Position numbers and translations under genes: made by a program
Part shown: positions 53,801 through 63,834 of the stretch, piece after piece
Numbering within the stretch: position 1 is the first letter of the stretch
Layout of the letters: each line of letters starts with the position of its first letter
The notes under the pieces: generated by a model
The model's database searches: none
Told to the model about the DNA's origin: nothing
What the model saw: only the letters and a program-made list of their open reading frames with translations
NCBI RefSeq assembly: GCF_024347435.1
Contig: NZ_AP025480.1
Location: 1,736,001-1,800,000, forward strand
From: Vibrio cyclitrophicus
Lineage (GTDB): Bacteria; Pseudomonadota; Gammaproteobacteria; Enterobacterales; Vibrionaceae
Length of the DNA: 64,000 bases
Direction of reading: 5' to 3'

Positions 53801-56800
53801 TTGGCTATTAAATCTTTGTAATGAGACAAGCGATCTTGATCATTAACAGCAGCTTCATGGATGCCAAGTTCAATGTAACGCTCAGGACGCACCTGTTGCA
53901 TCAATTCTCCGTCGACCTGCGCAAAATTGGTTCTCAATATTTCGTGGCGAGAAACCAAGGTATTAATAGCTTGTTTAAGTACCGCAACGTTAACACGCCC
54001 AGTAAACTTCAAGCCCAGTGGCATGTGATAAGCAGCACTGGTTGGTAGTAGTTGTTGAACAAACCATAGCCGCTGCTGTACCGCTGACGTAGGCATATTC
54101 GGTAATCGAGGAGCTCGAGCGAAAACAGCGAGGTCTTGCGTTCCATGAGCCGACGACGAAGAAAGTTCAGAGATACATTGAGACGCAAGATCTTTGAGTA
54201 CAGGCGTATCGAACACCGCTTGTAGCGATAACCTGATGCTGTCTTGCTGCTTTAATCTGCCAACTAACTGAGTCGCTAATAGTGATTGACCACCTAAAGC
54301 AAAGAAATCGTCCTCTCTGCCTATTTGGTCTTTTTCAAACAGCGCACACCATTGCTTAGCTAACGCTTGCTCTATCTTGCCAACTGGTTCGATGTAGTCA
54401 CTTTTATTAGTTGCTAACCAATCCGGAGCGGGTAAACGTTTCTTATCAACTTTACTCGCAGGCGTAAGTGGTATTTTATCTAACTTTATGAATTGGCTTG
54501 GGACCATGTATTCTGGAAGATCTTTTGCTAGATCACTTCGCATATCTGACATTGATAGTGAACTATCACTCTGTAGATACGCGACAAGCTGTTTGCCACT
54601 CGGGCTATCACAAGCGACAACCGCACACAGTTCTGAGTTAGTTAACTTCTGAAGTCTAGATTCAATTTCACCAAGCTCTACACGGAAGCCACGAATCTTA
54701 ACTTGTTCATCACTACGCCCGAGGTACTCCATCACACCATCTGAGCGCCATTTCACAACATCGCCAGTTCGATACATTCGCTCCCCGTTACTCGCGAATG
54801 GATCTGGTAAGAAACGCTCTGAAGTTAGGTCAGGTCGCTCAAAGTAACCTCTCGCTAACCCTACCTCTTCGCCAACATAGAGTTCACCCGCAACGCCTGC
54901 TGGTAACCTATTCAGCGCGCTATCCAATACATACAAGGTTCTACAGCCGACAGTTTTACCTATCGGGGCATACGCACTGTCTAAGCCGGTATCGAGATAC
55001 GCTTCCCAAATCATTGGCGTTACAACGGTTTCGGTCGGGCCGTAACCATTGATTATTCTTTGCGGTTTCAATACTTGTTGCAGTTTGAAATAAGTATCTC
55101 GAGTAAAGGCTTCACCTCCTAATGTCCATGAACGAACCGATAACTCTGGTTGAGTTCCTTCAATCCACTCTAGCAATGGGAGCACGTAACTCGGAGGGAA
55201 ACATGCGATGGTCACTCGCTCCCGTGCCAATACATCACACGTTTGTTGAGCACTCCATAGCGATTGGTCTCGAATCACGAGGCGAGAACCAAATGCCAAC
55301 GGCACAGTCCAGCGCTCTATCGCACCATCAAAGCTGATCGAAGCAAAATGAAGCTCGACGTCGTCAGGCGTCATTCCGTAACGTTGACCAATAGTCTGAA
55401 CATGCATGCTCAAACCTTGCTGTGATACACACACGCCTTTGGGCTTACCTGTAGAACCAGATGTGTAAATCATATACGCCAGCTGATCAGATAAAATCGC
55501 AGGCTTATCGATTAACTTGGCGTTGAGATCCAACGCGTTGAAGCTTACAGCCTTGGCTTGATTACAAATCTCATTTGCTAGGACCCCGCTAAGTGCATCG
55601 TGCACCAGTATCCGTGCTCGACTATCTTTAACCATGAACTCAAGACGCTCTTGCGGATAAGCCGGATCCAAAGGTAAGAATGCCCCTCCTGCTTTCATTA
55701 CCCCCATCATCGTAACCAACATGTTGCAATCACGTTCAAATAACACGCCGACGATATCGTCACGTGTTATACCTTCGCTAATCAATCGAGCAGCGACGGC
55801 ATCACTTTGTTCAACCAACTGCTTAAACGTTAGCGACGCTTTATGAACACCAAGTTCATGCTCAACATTAGAAACCAATGCCACATTATCAGGACGCAAT
55901 AACATCTGCTTAGAAACTAAATCGGTAAAAGGTTCAAACGTCCAAGGTTCTGATACACGGTCGAACTTCGCCAATTCATTAAGCTGACCTTTCGCTAACA
56001 CAGGGATAGAACCTAACTCTTTCGATAGGTGCTCAACCAACTTATTTAAGTAATGTCGATTTGTCGCACACAGCGTTTCAATTTGCTGTTGAGAGAATTT
56101 GCTTTCATCGTAGGCAAAAACGATACGAAGTGATTCGCTCGGCAGAATCGCCAACGTCAGTGGGTAGTGGGTAAACTCGTAGCTTTCAGGTTCCCCGATG
56201 CTCAGTTCCCCTTCGCGATTACTTTTAAGAAGCGCCTCGTCCAGTGGGTAATTTTCAAATACGACCAAGGTGTCAAATAAGTTATCGCCAGTCCAACCTG
56301 TTTGCGCTTGGATATCAGACAGAGATGAATAGCTGAACTCACGCTGTTCACTTGATGAGTTTTGAATATCCAACAGCCATTGCGAAACTGATTTGGAAAG
56401 GTCGACTTGGTGTGCGATTGGCAGCGTATTAATAAATAGACCAACCATAGAATCACTGTGTGCTAGATCCGTTGGTCGCCCCGCTACGGTATTACCAAAC
56501 ACAGGTGTCTGTTGCCCCGTGAATCGGTGTAATGTCAGCAACCACGCCGCTTGCGTCAAGGTATTCAACGTCACACCCGCTGCGCTGAGTTTTGGCAACC
56601 ATTCACCGACAGTCTCTTGTGAGTAATCATCATTGAATCGATTATATTTAGACTCCAGAGAATCCGAACTGCCGAAAGACTCCACCAAACGCGTTGGAGA
56701 TTCCATATTTTGCAAGTAACGTTGCCAGTATGCGTTCGACTGCTGGTGATCTTGTTGACACGCCCAAGCGAGGTAATCTGAAAACTGACCTTTAACCGGT

Positions 56801-59800
56801 GTAATCGTGCGTCTTTGATAAATAGCAAACAGGTCACTGAGCAGCACCCCAGTGCTCCATCCATCCATTAAGATATGATGAATCGTAAATACGCATTGAA
56901 TTTGATGATCTTCCGTTTGCACGAAGTCAACACGCCATAAGGGGTTGACCTGCGAGCGTTCTAAACGCTGCTCAAGCTGGAAGCCTTGTTCAATGATTTG
57001 TTGTTTATATTCAGCCATATCGAATTGGCTGCGTAGACGCACATCTAACACAGCGTAACTCAGATCCAGTTGTTGCCATTCAGCTAAATACGCGTTGCCA
57101 TCCAACGAGAACAATGTCGAACGCAACATTTGATGTCGTTGCATTACACCTTGCCAAGCTTCAATCATTCTCGGCAGTTCAACGTGATTTAACGGCAACG
57201 TAATTTGGTTTACATAGGTACTGTCACTATCTGAGAGTTTTGCGTGGAAATACAGCCCCTGCTGCAAGGTAGATAATGGTAGGATCGTATTTGGTAGCGA
57301 CTCTGGTTGCTTTATCCCTTGACACAATTGATTCAACTGAGATTGGGTCAATTCCACCAAAGGCGCATCGGTTTTCGTTAAGATAGGATCCACTTCAATA
57401 AACAGATCGTGTAAGCGTTCAATAGAGTTGTTAAGTGCCGCGTGTAACACCTCAATTTCAGTTTCATTGAAGCAACCACTGTCGAACTCGACATCCCACT
57501 GCAAATGATCATTAACAACGGAAGCATTGATAACAACAGCAGCGTCTGCAACGTTGGATTTATCTCGCCATAGCCCCGAGCCCGTTATATCGACTTTTCC
57601 ATTTGTTTGCTGTGTAGCATTGCCAAGGTAGTTGAACAATACATCCATATTGCCAACATTTGGCCATAAGTTTTGCGCCACTCCCGCGTGGAAAGTGATA
57701 CCGCCTACGTGGTCGCTATCGAAGCTATCTTTTAGAGACTTGACCCACTCCATTAACGTTCCGAGTTCTGGTATAGCTTGTGGATAAAGAGAGGTGTACC
57801 AACCGATGGTACGACTTAGATCTAAGCCCATATTGTCAGTAAAACGACCATGAGACTCACGATGAATGGTTAGCGCCTGACCTTGGTTCTGCGTGCTGAC
57901 TGTTAACGCACAGACAATAAAGACCACTTGTTCTTGTGTGAGTCGGGCAAAGCTCTGCCCAGCTTTGGTCAACGACTCTATTTTAGACAGTGGCGTCAAC
58001 CACTGTGTCGAGATCGGCAGAGCACGCTCTGTAGAATAGATAGGTGCTTGCATTTGATCGAGCCAATAAGCTTGTCGTTGCTCGGTTATTAGCAGAGTAT
58101 TTAAGTTATTTACCCAATTCCCTTGATTGTGGGTCTTTGGTGAAAGCGTATTGGTAGCTTCATCGTTTTCTGGTAACGCTTCATAAAGCTTACTAAGGTC
58201 TTCAATAATCATTGGCCATGACAACGCATCAACCACCAAGTGATGAATCGCTATAAGAACTTCACTGCCTTCTGTTGAGCCTTTCAAATTGCGTATACCA
58301 ACCGCGCCGGTAATAGCCTTTTCAAGGTCGATGCTTGATTGCACCTGCTCGATGTTTATTTCGTCATCGAATGGGTGAATCGCAAACCGAGCCTCTTCTT
58401 GATACTCAGCAGTGACTCCAAACGAAGCGTTATGGCTCAACGAGTTTGAGAAATTAAGTCTAAGCGCATCATGATGATCAGCAAGTTGGTTTAACGCATG
58501 ACTTAAACGCTCAATATTAAGAGCGTGACGCCATGTAAACTGAATATATTGATTACATCGACTCAACTCAAATTGTTCAATAAACCGTTGCTGGATAGGT
58601 AACAATGCAACACGACCTTGTAGCTTACTTTGATCGGCTAGAACCCGTTGACTCTCTTCTAAGAGCTCCGCCATGTCTTGAAGCTTTGGAAAATCGAAAA
58701 CTTGTTTAGGCGATAGCATGAAACCTTGTTGGCGAAGCTTCCCTACAAGTTGAAGAGCCATAATCGAATCGCCACCTAGAGCGAAAAAGTGACTATCAGC
58801 CCCAACGCCCTCTAACTTCAACAATTCACACCATACCGTGGCAAGTATTTGCTGACGTTTGGTTTCAAGCGTTCCTTGGTTACTCAGATTTTCTGACCAG
58901 TCAGGGGCAAGCAACTGCTTTCTATCTACTTTCCCGGCTGGCGTCAGTGGCATTTCATCTTGCACAATAATGCAAACAGGTACCATGTAATCTGGAAGCG
59001 CCTTTGCTAACTCATCTAGCCAACGCGTTTCTTGAATATTTTTATTATCGAGTGATGATGTGTCCCTTAACTGCACATAACCAACAAGTTTTTTACCTGT
59101 TTGCGATTCGTGAGCGACCACAGAACAGAATTCAGCGCCGGACAGGGTTTGTAACTGAGATTCAATTTCTCCTAGCTCAACGCGGAAACCACGGATCTTA
59201 ACCTGTTGATCGACACGACCTAGATACTCCATAACGCCATCATCACGCCACCGAACTAAGTCACCCGTTCGGTACATTCTTTCGCCGTTAGCTAAGAATG
59301 GATCAGGCAGAAAACGCTCTGCGGTTAGATTAGGTTGTCTCAAATAGCCTTGCGCTAAACCGACTTCAGAACCTATATATAACTCACCGCTGCTACCCAG
59401 AGGTACTGGACTTAACTCAGAATCCAATACGTACAATTTCCTATCACCAACTCGAGTTCCAATTGGTGCATAAGCACTATTCATAGTGTCATTGGTATAC
59501 GCTTCCCAGATCATCGGTGTAATCACCGTTTCTGTTGGCCCGTAACCATTAATGATTCTAGGGGGGGCCAACACTGCCTGAATACGGTCAAAAGTCTCGC
59601 GAGTAAAGGCTTCACCGCCTAAGGTGATAGAACGTAGAGAGAGTGATGGTTTGGTTTGTTCGACCCAATCAAGCAATGGGCCAATGTAGCTAGGTGGAAA
59701 ACAAGCAATGGTGATTTTTTCTTTCTGTAACGCTTCGCATGTCTGTTCTGCGGTCCACAACTCTTGGTCGCGAATAACTAAGCGTGAACCGAATGCCAAT

Positions 59801-61788
59801 GGAACAGCCCAGCGCTCAACGGCACCATCAAAGCTGATTGAAGCGAAATGTAATTCAATATCTTGTGCCGTCATTCCATATCGCTGGCCAATGGTTTGAA
59901 CATGCATACTCAAACCTTCATGCGAAATGGTGACCCCTTTGGGTTTTCCCGTTGAACCAGAGGTATAGATTATGTAGGCCAGTTCTTCAGCCAACGGTTG
60001 TGTAAAAGAGTTATCAGATGGAAAGTCTGCAAGCGCTGCCCTCTCAACACAGAACGGAGTGACACCGTCACTAGATTCAAGAATGTCAGAACATCGGTCT
60101 TGAGATTTAGGATGCGTTAATAACAGTTCAGCCCCACTATCTTCAAGCATGAAGCTCAATCTTTCTGTTGGATAATCAGGGTCTAGTGGTAAGAATGGCG
60201 AACCTGATTTGAGCACGGCAATCATCGACACGATCATATCGACACCACGTTCCATCATCACACCAATAGGTGATTGTGACGTTACGCGCTTAGACAAAAT
60301 GGAGTGAGCCAACTGATTAGAGCGAGTTTCCAACTCTAAATAGCTCATCGATTCGTCTTGGTGTTTCAACGCGATGCTGTCTGGACTACTCTTCGCCTGT
60401 TCAGTAACCAAATCTGTAAACGGTCGGTAATGCCATTCATGCTCGCCCGAACCATACTGGTCGATTAAACGCATATCCTTGCTAGAAATCGCATTCACTG
60501 ACGCCACAGCTGTATATGGTGACTGCACGATAGCCTCAAGATTCACCTTAAAGCTCTCGATAAATTTAGTAATAAAAGGGCGAGTGAACTTCTCTTTCCC
60601 GTAAACAAACCTAAGTGGCGCACTGCTCTTGTTGATCACATCCAACACTAACTCAAACGGGGTTTCCAATACTGGAAACTCTTCAAATTGTGCAGACACT
60701 CCATTGGTGTTAATTGATAGTTTGTCACCGTGGTTTCTAAAATTCAGAGCCGTTGTGGGTAACGGTAAATCGCCGACGAGCGCTTCTAACGGTGTACTTT
60801 CAAACGCGAGAGATGCTTTCATTGAGTCACGTGTTTGGCTGACTAACTGAGACAGCGTCATTTCTGCATCAATTCGATAACCCATCACCGTACTATTCAC
60901 ATAAAACCCGACAGTTCTACGGTTTTTTGCATTACGGTTTAACGCAGGGACACAAATCGATGGATGCACATTAGACGAGTACTGGCGCAACGTGAGCATC
61001 ATCGCAGACGCAAAGATCTCAAACTTGGTTACACCTAATTCTTTACCTAACTGCTTTATTGATTCGTCTATGTCACTTGGCAATTCAACAAGCTCATGTC
61101 TAGCCCCATAGGTATCTTGCGATTGCGCGTTTAGGTTTGATATCGAAACGGATTCTTCATTAAGGAACTGAAGCTGTTGCCAGAATGACTTTTGTTTTGA
61201 ATAGCGTTCTGACTTTTCTTCACTGACTTGCTCTGTGGCATAATCGACGTAACTTTGAGCCTCTCTAGTTTGATACGCTTTGCCTGCCACCGAGTTAACT
61301 AGCATCTTAATCGTGAGCTGGAATGACCAAGCATCAGTCACAATATGGTGAGTCGAAAGTAGCACGCCAAAACGATGTTCAGTGACTTGATAAATACAGC
61401 ATCGTGCTAACTGACCTTCCATTAAATTGAAAGGCTGCTGCCAACGTCTACGAGCATCTTGATTGATGATATTAATCGAGTTGGTGTCATTGCGCAGATC
61501 GACTGTATCAAATTCAATACGACGAAGCGGCAGGACACGCTGAACGGCCTTACCTTCGACTTCTGCAAACTGGCTGCGTAATGAAGGAAACGCCGATACC
61601 ATTTCGTTAAGTGAGTGCTGAAGCTTATCGAGGGTAACCTCTTCACCTTCAAACCAAAGTAAGCCCCCCAGGTTGTAAGCCAAACTCATTGGTTGCAATT
61701 GTTGAAATAACCACAAACGTTGTTGAGAGTATGAGAGCGGGCTCCAAGGGCTTACGGAGTCCAAAATTTGTTCATCATCCACTGACAT
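50872..61788 (-). CDS. non-ribosomal peptide synthetase, modules 1-3 (Cstart-A-T-E-C-A-T-C-A-T)
   Basis: About 3638 residues. In order (rough positions): starter C domain 15-440 (HHIVTDAWS), A1 450-950, carrier ~1020 (FFALGGDSI), epimerisation 1070-1490 (HHLVVDALSW), C 1510-1940 (HHILMDGWS), A2 1960-2460, carrier ~2515 (FFALGGQSL), C 2560-3000 (HHIISDGIS), A3 3015-3510, carrier ~3595 (FFALGGHSL). A starter C domain before module 1 is typical of lipopeptide siderophores. A1 and A2 pockets read D-G-E-C-T-G-I/V-T; A3 reads D-V-W-H-I-S-L-I-D, a serine code. Predicted chain: acyl-hOrn(D)-hOrn-Ser. Start 61788 is chosen (AGG upstream); a GTG at 61827 is the alternative. Confidence 0.9.
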   Translation of the reverse strand: MSVDDEQILDSVSPWSPLSYSQQRLWLFQQLQPMSLAYNLGGLLWFEGEEVTLDKLQHSLNEMVSAFPSLRSQFAEVEGKAVQRVLPLRRIEFDTVDLRNDTNSINIINQDARRRWQQPFNLMEGQLARCCIYQVTEHRFGVLLSTHHIVTDAWSFQLTIKMLVNSVAGKAYQTREAQSYVDYATEQVSEEKSERYSKQKSFWQQLQFLNEESVSISNLNAQSQDTYGARHELVELPSDIDESIKQLGKELGVTKFEIFASAMMLTLRQYSSNVHPSICVPALNRNAKNRRTVGFYVNSTVMGYRIDAEMTLSQLVSQTRDSMKASLAFESTPLEALVGDLPLPTTALNFRNHGDKLSINTNGVSAQFEEFPVLETPFELVLDVINKSSAPLRFVYGKEKFTRPFITKFIESFKVNLEAIVQSPYTAVASVNAISSKDMRLIDQYGSGEHEWHYRPFTDLVTEQAKSSPDSIALKHQDESMSYLELETRSNQLAHSILSKRVTSQSPIGVMMERGVDMIVSMIAVLKSGSPFLPLDPDYPTERLSFMLEDSGAELLLTHPKSQDRCSDILESSDGVTPFCVERAALADFPSDNSFTQPLAEELAYIIYTSGSTGKPKGVTISHEGLSMHVQTIGQRYGMTAQDIELHFASISFDGAVERWAVPLAFGSRLVIRDQELWTAEQTCEALQKEKITIACFPPSYIGPLLDWVEQTKPSLSLRSITLGGEAFTRETFDRIQAVLAPPRIINGYGPTETVITPMIWEAYTNDTMNSAYAPIGTRVGDRKLYVLDSELSPVPLGSSGELYIGSEVGLAQGYLRQPNLTAERFLPDPFLANGERMYRTGDLVRWRDDGVMEYLGRVDQQVKIRGFRVELGEIESQLQTLSGAEFCSVVAHESQTGKKLVGYVQLRDTSSLDNKNIQETRWLDELAKALPDYMVPVCIIVQDEMPLTPAGKVDRKQLLAPDWSENLSNQGTLETKRQQILATVWCELLKLEGVGADSHFFALGGDSIMALQLVGKLRQQGFMLSPKQVFDFPKLQDMAELLEESQRVLADQSKLQGRVALLPIQQRFIEQFELSRCNQYIQFTWRHALNIERLSHALNQLADHHDALRLNFSNSLSHNASFGVTAEYQEEARFAIHPFDDEINIEQVQSSIDLEKAITGAVGIRNLKGSTEGSEVLIAIHHLVVDALSWPMIIEDLSKLYEALPENDEATNTLSPKTHNQGNWVNNLNTLLITEQRQAYWLDQMQAPIYSTERALPISTQWLTPLSKIESLTKAGQSFARLTQEQVVFIVCALTVSTQNQGQALTIHRESHGRFTDNMGLDLSRTIGWYTSLYPQAIPELGTLMEWVKSLKDSFDSDHVGGITFHAGVAQNLWPNVGNMDVLFNYLGNATQQTNGKVDITGSGLWRDKSNVADAAVVINASVVNDHLQWDVEFDSGCFNETEIEVLHAALNNSIERLHDLFIEVDPILTKTDAPLVELTQSQLNQLCQGIKQPESLPNTILPLSTLQQGLYFHAKLSDSDSTYVNQITLPLNHVELPRMIEAWQGVMQRHQMLRSTLFSLDGNAYLAEWQQLDLSYAVLDVRLRSQFDMAEYKQQIIEQGFQLEQRLERSQVNPLWRVDFVQTEDHQIQCVFTIHHILMDGWSTGVLLSDLFAIYQRRTITPVKGQFSDYLAWACQQDHQQSNAYWQRYLQNMESPTRLVESFGSSDSLESKYNRFNDDYSQETVGEWLPKLSAAGVTLNTLTQAAWLLTLHRFTGQQTPVFGNTVAGRPTDLAHSDSMVGLFINTLPIAHQVDLSKSVSQWLLDIQNSSSEQREFSYSSLSDIQAQTGWTGDNLFDTLVVFENYPLDEALLKSNREGELSIGEPESYEFTHYPLTLAILPSESLRIVFAYDESKFSQQQIETLCATNRHYLNKLVEHLSKELGSIPVLAKGQLNELAKFDRVSEPWTFEPFTDLVSKQMLLRPDNVALVSNVEHELGVHKASLTFKQLVEQSDAVAARLISEGITRDDIVGVLFERDCNMLVTMMGVMKAGGAFLPLDPAYPQERLEFMVKDSRARILVHDALSGVLANEICNQAKAVSFNALDLNAKLIDKPAILSDQLAYMIYTSGSTGKPKGVCVSQQGLSMHVQTIGQRYGMTPDDVELHFASISFDGAIERWTVPLAFGSRLVIRDQSLWSAQQTCDVLARERVTIACFPPSYVLPLLEWIEGTQPELSVRSWTLGGEAFTRDTYFKLQQVLKPQRIINGYGPTETVVTPMIWEAYLDTGLDSAYAPIGKTVGCRTLYVLDSALNRLPAGVAGELYVGEEVGLARGYFERPDLTSERFLPDPFASNGERMYRTGDVVKWRSDGVMEYLGRSDEQVKIRGFRVELGEIESRLQKLTNSELCAVVACDSPSGKQLVAYLQSDSSLSMSDMRSDLAKDLPEYMVPSQFIKLDKIPLTPASKVDKKRLPAPDWLATNKSDYIEPVGKIEQALAKQWCALFEKDQIGREDDFFALGGQSLLATQLVGRLKQQDSIRLSLQAVFDTPVLKDLASQCISELSSSSAHGTQDLAVFARAPRLPNMPTSAVQQRLWFVQQLLPTSAAYHMPLGLKFTGRVNVAVLKQAINTLVSRHEILRTNFAQVDGELMQQVRPERYIELGIHEAAVNDQDRLSHYKDLIAKPFNFADGALIRFDWMPQTSDLDEFCKLGEQDEKAELLIVVHHIISDGISMQLLLKELSGCYQSLVDPTYKGSETPSELQYIDYAQWQKQWLESEDASRQKGWWLDALKYDIEPLVLHSDVPREQTETSGNRLHFELSCEQIASISQLAKSHSTTPFNVMLTLWHLLMHKYSGQEQIRVGVPVAGRTQAETQVMQGCFINSLVIPAQFSESQTFSDLLMQVKSFSEKALERQDFPFEMLVESLGIKGNLQYHPVFQTSFNFQRFDENAIFDWNDIDVEPFDPGVVNAQLEIGLDIQQMSEHKWLGFISYASPIFTTDFAQALLDHWQLLLEKVSRDNRCSINQLHLTDNTAKQQCIAFNNTELEWGSLVTPSQRIQQQAQTAPDSIALSMQDQALTYQEFDLRVNQMANWLRGKGVNSETRVGLGLERSFDLVIGLHAITRAGGAYVPLDPSYPEDRLQYILRSANIDLLLTDSNSMHLWPETEGCEYIDLTKLDVSNQPFQAPHVDWQPDQALYVIFTSGSTGLPKGVVNTQVALQNRLNWMQQEYALNESDCVLQKTPFSFDVSVWEFFWPLMTGARLAIAPPEAHRQPRLLSEVLQKEKVTTIHFVPSMLNAFSIETTISECTSLRRIICSGEALPADLVEQVLSHAPVELHNLYGPTEAAIDVTYWPCELPVSKRIPIGYAISNTQLHVLDDNWNPVPVGVPGELYLAGVGLAREYLSRPDLTADRFVPNPFGGPGSRMYRTGDQVVQYADGRLEYLGRLDNQVKIRGLRIELEEIENVINQLDWVEESAVVAFKHQMGDQLIGYVVDPMWNELKQDNELKLEIVKQHLSEQLPDYMVPTILLGLSEMPLSPNGKRDRKALPAPEWQSIEYRAPETELERWFAANWAEVLEISQVGLDDNFFALGGHSLLATRVVAKAHQELGLEVALKDFFEAKSLQALSDSLQAQYQTQNQHEQDEFDAMAALMDELELL

Positions 61789-61880
61789 TTTATTACCTAA
61801 ACATGAAATTTGGTTGCAGAAATCCACAATTCGCTCGCTACAGGCGAAAAGTACAGGTACTGACTAAAGGTTAAACGGGT

Positions 61881-62093
61881 TTAGTTTTCTAGAGCATCTA
61901 TCGCGTCACGCAGACTTTTCGGACGCATATCGGTCCAGACTTCGCGGATATGTTCAAGGCAGTGTTCTTTATTGCCCTTTACGCCTACTTCAGTCCAACC
62001 ATTTGGTACTAAGTGGTACGTCGGCCAAATGCTGTATTGTTCTTGCGCGTTAATAACAACGGTGAATTCTGTATTTGGGCTATCAATACTCAT
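61881..62093 (-). CDS. MbtH-like protein
   Basis: 70 residues with the full MbtH signature: FTVVINAQEQYSIWPTYHLV, PNGWTEVG, CLEHIREVWTDMRPKSLR; the three conserved Trp are present. MbtH proteins bind adenylation domains and are needed for their folding or activity. It lies between the exporter and the first NRPS gene with short gaps, so it belongs to the same transcription unit. Confidence 0.93.
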   Translation of the reverse strand: MSIDSPNTEFTVVINAQEQYSIWPTYHLVPNGWTEVGVKGNKEHCLEHIREVWTDMRPKSLRDAIDALEN

Positions 62094-62152
62094 GTTTTCC
62101 TCAACTAACTTTATTTATTGTGTTTTCTGAACCTAAACCGGTTCTTAAATAC

Positions 62153-63808
62153 TCAAGCCACAACACTTTCTAGTGCTTGGTGTGCTTGAGCCAAATTCCC
62201 TTTACTCAACTCAATAAGAATGCCGCTATCCATTTTGAAAATACGGTCTGCGGCATCAAAATAAGCATCATCATGAGTAATGGCGATAACCGTTACGCCA
62301 CGTTCTTTTAATAGAGGCAGCAACTGGCGATAAAAGAGCTTTCTAAAACGTGGGTCCTGATCAGCGGCCCACTCATCAAGCAAAATACAGCCGCGTTTCT
62401 CTAGAACAGACATCATGAGTGCTAGGCGCTTTCGTTGCCCTTGTGAGTAACGAACATCACTCAAGGTGCCCTGCTTGTGGTCGACTTTATGAGCCATTTC
62501 TAACCTAACCATCCACTCGTCTATGTCCTTGCTATCAATGTCTTGACCTTCTCCATCGACAATTTGATGAAACAGATGAAAATCACTGAACACAGCAGAG
62601 AATTGCTGTCTGTAATCCTGCCAATGCTGCTGTGTTACCTCATTGCCATCAACATACACTTGCCCGGCATGGGGTCGGTAAAGACCGGTCAGCAAGCGAG
62701 CAAAAGTTGATTTACCACTACCATTGCCACCAATAACGAAGATGTGTTCGCCACGTTCGATTTTGAAGTTAATTGGACCGACTCCGAATGAGTCACCATC
62801 TGAATCTGAACGGTATCGATAGCTCGCTTCGACCAACGACAACGACTTAAAGACTTTCGTTTGTGCAGATTTAGGATTGAGCGTTCGATTAGGACTCAAA
62901 TCCAAAGACGACAGCTTTCGCATTGAAATATTTGCGGTGATTAGCGTTGGAATTGAACCGACCGCCGACATTAATGGAGTTCTCATAAACAGCACGACTA
63001 AAGCGAAGGTCGACGCGACTTCGACTGTCGCCCAACCTAGCCCAATTGCGAGGTAAAAATTTAAGCCAATCAAAGCTAGCACTACCGTGTTCGCCATGTT
63101 TGCCGCAAAACCATTTAAGATATCGGCCTGCGTCACTTCCTTTCGATAGCCTTCAGCATTAATCGAAAAGGTTTCGTCGAAATAACGTTTGGCTCTGAAC
63201 GGGTTCAACGACAGCTCTTTTCGACCATCAATCAAAGACTGATAGTCGTGATACAAGTTATCGTCGTACTCACGGACCTGTTTAACGTGTTTGGTGATAC
63301 GCGTAACGAGCATGTAACCTATGACACCGGTTAAAGAGAGCATTAAAACGCTGATACCAAACAAGGGCATAGATAAGAAAGCTAAATAAGCTAGAGCAAC
63401 AAAGGTAAGCACCAAGCCATAAATCAATTCAGGCAAATGGACAAATGCGATCGTGATATTTCGAATATCGGTGTTAAGCGAAGCTAGGACGCCGGCACTC
63501 CCTACCTTCTCCACTTGCTCAATATCGGTATTTAACAGTTGAGAAACCAACTCACACCGCTTGTTGTACACGAATTGGTGTCCAAGCTTATGGAGTGCCA
63601 CTTGTGCGACGGTCGCCGTAACTAAAAGGCCAATCAGCAACAACGAAAACTGAATCAAGGTATCAGAAAGCACACCACTGTTTTCCAGTAGTTTGTGTTG
63701 GATAAACGCGATAACGCCCACGCTCAGAAATGCACTCGCGATACTCAACAAGATCACCAGACACAGTGATTTTTTCTGTTTTTCCGCTAGCAGTAGGATC
63801 AATCCCAT
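62153..63808 (-). CDS. siderophore ABC exporter, PvdE/SyrD (cyclic peptide exporter) family
   Basis: About 551 residues. Six membrane segments (1-310) fused to an ATPase: Walker A GGNGSGKSTFARLL, degenerate signature YSQGQRKRLALMM, Walker B CILLDEWAADQDP. The LDEWAADQDP box and S-x-GQRKRLAL signature are typical of PvdE-type exporters, which move siderophore precursors to the periplasm. First gene of the locus, behind a Fur box. Start is uncertain: ATG 63808 or an in-frame GTG at 63817. Confidence 0.87.
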   Translation of the reverse strand: MGLILLLAEKQKKSLCLVILLSIASAFLSVGVIAFIQHKLLENSGVLSDTLIQFSLLLIGLLVTATVAQVALHKLGHQFVYNKRCELVSQLLNTDIEQVEKVGSAGVLASLNTDIRNITIAFVHLPELIYGLVLTFVALAYLAFLSMPLFGISVLMLSLTGVIGYMLVTRITKHVKQVREYDDNLYHDYQSLIDGRKELSLNPFRAKRYFDETFSINAEGYRKEVTQADILNGFAANMANTVVLALIGLNFYLAIGLGWATVEVASTFALVVLFMRTPLMSAVGSIPTLITANISMRKLSSLDLSPNRTLNPKSAQTKVFKSLSLVEASYRYRSDSDGDSFGVGPINFKIERGEHIFVIGGNGSGKSTFARLLTGLYRPHAGQVYVDGNEVTQQHWQDYRQQFSAVFSDFHLFHQIVDGEGQDIDSKDIDEWMVRLEMAHKVDHKQGTLSDVRYSQGQRKRLALMMSVLEKRGCILLDEWAADQDPRFRKLFYRQLLPLLKERGVTVIAITHDDAYFDAADRIFKMDSGILIELSKGNLAQAHQALESVVA

Positions 63809-63834
63809 TTCATACACACCAGTTAATTAATTAT

